A DNA stretch of 64,000 nucleotides, from contig QEYB01000715.1 of NCBI GenBank assembly GCA_017562135.1, positions 248,001-312,000 of the forward strand. The letters run 5' to 3'. Each line of letters starts with the position of its first letter. Position 1 is the first letter of the stretch. The position numbers were made by a program, and so were the translations under genes. Of the stretch, positions 61,190 through 64,000 are shown piece after piece. Source of the stretch: Dipylidium caninum. Taxonomy: Eukaryota > Platyhelminthes > Cestoda > Cyclophyllidea > Dipylidiidae. Under the pieces are notes generated by a model. It saw only the letters and a list, made by a program, of their open reading frames with translations, did no database searches and was not told the DNA's origin.

Positions 61190-63917
61190 CTAAATTGAGG
61201 GGGTTGTGGTGGTCTCGCCAAACAGAGTGGACTGGAGCATATGGTGAGAGGCCTGGTAGGAGCAGAACTGCTCCGTAGCGCTGGTGTTGCCTGAGGACGA
61301 CTGGTGGGACTTCAATTTGCTCGGCGCAAAGTTGATTGGCCACTTTTGCTGGCGCGTCCACCAACCAGCGACTTCTCCCACTGAAAAGTCGCTGGCCATC
61401 GGTGCTGCCGCATTCTGAGAGACAGGGTCATCCGGTAGTCGGTAGGCGTTTGTGGAGGCAAGGAGGATTTCGTCGGATCTTGGTAGACCTCCTCGCTGTA
61501 TACGCCGGTGGTCAGTGTCGTAGCAGTGGGCCTCCAGTTGGCTGAGCTTGTTAAAACAAACATTGCAGACTTGACACACGTTTAAGCAGCGTCTCGGCAC
61601 ATCTTTTCCATCCCTCTCCGCTGCGGCCTCAGTCCTAACAGATGAAATGTTGGCCTAAAGGGCGAAAGGTAGCGCTTGAAACCAAAGAACGTGGATATCT
61701 CTTTCAGTGCTGCAATCGAAAGGAAAGAGCCGCTGCGGCCGTCGGCGCCATCTGCCGCCCACGTGGTCCGAGACGCCCACTTTGATGTTCAGCGAACAAA
61801 CGGACTCCGAGAGTGGAAAAAGTCTCGGGGCTGCGAAGGCGATCAAATCTCTGTGGCAGTGCTCGGCAAGCATACCCCTTAGAATTAAATCAGAGAAGGC
61901 AACAAGCGGTCACATCCACTTGGTCGTCGGGGAGCCAGCACGTGAAGAGAAGAGCATGGCAGACCTCAAAAGGTTTCGCTTTCTCCTTAGCCCTCTGAAG
62001 CCCCGAAGAAGAAAACCAACCATCCCAAGGCTCACCAGGGCTTAACTCGATGCGGGAGTTGATGAGGCATTAGAAACGACAGGGCGTAAATGAGAAGCTC
62101 GTTCTCCTGGGGGTTTGCCGTTTTGCCCTGAAACTGCCCCCACTCGTGAGCGCCTCCAAAGCTCGAGGAGAGACGTGGGCTCGAAACCGCTCAGACTGCA
62201 TCTCGTCCTCTTCTTTCGAAGAGTGTGCGGTTCAACAACATACTAAAGGTATCTGAGATGTCTGCATAAATCCATCCAACCTGCCAGGCTTATCATCCAC
62301 CGCGGACGACAAATTCCTCAAAAGCACTAATTTGCTCTCTCGCCTAACTAATGGCACAAAGTGACGTTGCAATGCTGCGATATGAAGACCTGTGCTTGTG
62401 TTCGAGAGACCGACTTAAAGGCCCACCTGCCCCGGAAGCCTCCGCCTCAGGCCCCAGTGGCGGCGCCTCACGTCTCAAGGCGTCGGTTGGGCTCGGAATG
62501 CACGGGGCTTGCGCAACTGCGGGCAATTCCCGTTGACTGGGAAAAGCGCATCAACTGCTGTCATCCAAATGCTTTTTCGTCGTATGACGCGATATAATCA
62601 GCAAACAGGGAAATCGCGCGTGTCCGCGCCCCAGTCACGAGCGCGGCCGCCCGGAGGCGCAATGGCTGCCTCGCGAGGCCGCACACCTCCTCGGTCGACG
62701 GCCAGCCAGGCAGCCAGCCGGCCATCCACGCCTTTTCCGACCGCGTCGGCGAGTCCGCATTGCTGTGTGCCACTCATGGGGAAGCGGTGTCTTACCGGGT
62801 GTCTCTTCGTCCGCAAGGAGGGTCGCTGGAGGGCGCAGAATTGCCTGTGAGCTCCAGCCAGGACGATAGCAGCTCGCTTTCGCAGCCGTAGACTCCGACG
62901 CCTCACCTTGAGGTTTCTTCGGCCTCGAACGACGCTGGTAAAATGCGTGAGGAATTGGCAGACACCGTGCTTTATCTCGGCGCCTCGTGCCGACTGCGGC
63001 ACCGGTTTGAGGGAGAGGTTCAGGGGACACCCACGGTCTGCAGAATTCTGCAAGGAAAAGCGTATCAACATGACCGGGTTACCACACAAGGTTGGTTTTA
63101 AGGTGCCTAAATGGCCTCCGGTGTTTGGTGCAGTCCACAAATAGAATAGCCTAATTGACCTCTCTTTACATCGACGTAAGCAAACCCACCTCGCAAATGC
63201 CATCCGGGTCGACGCGTTCTGCGGGGGGCGTGAGGAGTTGTGGACTCTTCGAGATCGGGGAATGTGATTTCACAGTGGCAAACGACCAGGGCGTCATAAG
63301 GGGCGGGTGAACAGATGGAGGCTCCTCCTTCCCGCCCACCGGGCCCATGGGGAAGAGCTCAGCAGCCCCCTCAGACAGCCCCGGGAACGGCTGCTGCGGG
63401 GGCTGGTGCAGCATCTTGCCCGGCTTGCTGAAATCCAGAGGCACCGCGGCGGCCCCCTTCATCGGCCCCCCCGCGGCCTGAGGGGTCGGTGCCAGCATCG
63501 GCGACTGGTCCGTGATGCCGTGTTTGTTGGCCTTGTGGGTGCGGAGGAAGTACTTGTTGCAGATCCACTTGTTGCAGATGTCGCAGAGGACGCGCATCTG
63601 GTTTGGCGACTTGCGAGGAGTCGTGCCGGTGGAACCGTTGGCCATGACCCGTTTGGCGGTCAGGCCGGTGGCAGCCAGATGCACCGAGTTCCACTTGGCC
63701 GCAGTAGCCGTGGCGGTGGTGGGACTGGTCATCATTCCTGTCGCCGGTGCCGTCGGCGGGGCGGGGGCCGGCGGAGGCTGCATGGAGGGCGGGGCCGGGT
63801 AGAGTCCGGGTGGGGTGGAGAGAAGACCCAACGGAGGAGGCAACAGGAGAGGAGTAGTCGAGGCTGTTGCCATGACGGGCAGATCGAAACCGCCGCCTCC
63901 AAGGCCAACCTCGTTCA
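61190..63917 (-). CDS. C2H2 zinc-finger protein, partial gene model
   Basis: Three exons were placed: 63917-63190, 63047-62907 and a last exon 61634-61190 ending TTTPSI then stop. The first starts at a candidate acceptor near the window edge, so 5' coding sequence probably lies outside the window. It encodes a Pro/Ala/Thr-rich region and a classic zinc finger, CDICNKWICNKYFLRTHKAN and then KH (C-X2-C-X12-H-X4-H). A proline-rich part with LDFSKPGK and LLTPPAERVDPDG follows. The last exon has a second finger, CQVCNVCFNKLSQLEAHCYD and then TDH (C-X2-C-X12-H-X5-H), and a Ser/Thr-rich tail. Exons 1 and 2 join in phase 0, but the last exon needs phase 2, so at least one internal exon between 62906 and 61635 is unresolved. 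That all three belong to one gene is inferred. A nuclear DNA-binding role is likely; the orthology is unknown. Confidence 0.6.
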
Positions 63918-64000
63918 CTGCGTGTGCGCGTGCAAAAAGAGACAGCCACATATCAGCCCCTCTTCATTCCCGCTCCCGTTCCCACTCTCACATGGAAACC
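63918..64000. other. Right window edge
   Basis: Probable intron of the zinc-finger gene: on the minus strand a pyrimidine-rich tract (TGTCTCTTTTTGC) leads into a CACACGCAG acceptor. Confidence 0.35.

Overview
The window is eukaryotic nuclear DNA with spliced genes on both strands. It most resembles a parasitic flatworm, possibly a tapeworm. I base this on three features: introns of only 27-47 bp clustered at the 5' ends of genes with long introns towards the 3' ends, strong splice acceptors directly in front of several start codons (as with spliced-leader trans-splicing), and compact, divergent versions of animal proteins. The class within flatworms is a guess. No virus, transposon ORF, CRISPR array, rRNA or convincing tRNA was seen.

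Layout. 1.0-3.8 kb: two minus-strand genes, an unrecognised Arg/Ser-rich protein and the first exon of an unknown protein. 4.4-8.0 kb (+): ethanolaminephosphotransferase (EPT1/SELENOI), 7 exons. 9.8-15.6 kb (+): a secreted C16orf89/DUF4735 protein, 6 exons. 16.7-24.2 kb (-): PDE12-type 2',5'-phosphodiesterase, 5 exons, convergent with the previous gene. 26.1-28.4 kb (-): MAX-like bHLH-zipper protein with a very long tail. 31.3-33.9 kb (-): inositol monophosphatase, divergent from TMEM161 at 34.6-36.4 kb (+). 37.2-43.4 kb (-): KDM4-type histone demethylase, divergent from TAF4 at 47.2-51.5 kb (+). 53.4-53.8 kb (-): achaete-scute bHLH factor. 54.7-55.5 kb (+): a small secreted protein with eight cysteines and its own TATA box. 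56.5-60.3 kb: two unrecognised candidate genes. 61.2-63.9 kb (-): part of a C2H2 zinc-finger gene.

Most genes are unrelated housekeeping functions: phospholipid synthesis (EPT1), inositol recycling (IMPA1), 2',5'-linked/poly(A) RNA turnover (PDE12), and transcription or chromatin (MAX, KDM4, TAF4). From about 51.5 kb onward the DNA is GC-rich and holds likely developmental or tissue-specific genes (achaete-scute, zinc-finger, small secreted protein). The upstream parts are AT-rich apart from GC-rich islands at 8.5-8.9, 9.8-16 and 16.7-17.1 kb.

Exon limits were built by hand from splice consensus, reading phase and recalled family proteins. No transcript or database evidence was available. 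All coding lengths given below divide by three after joining.
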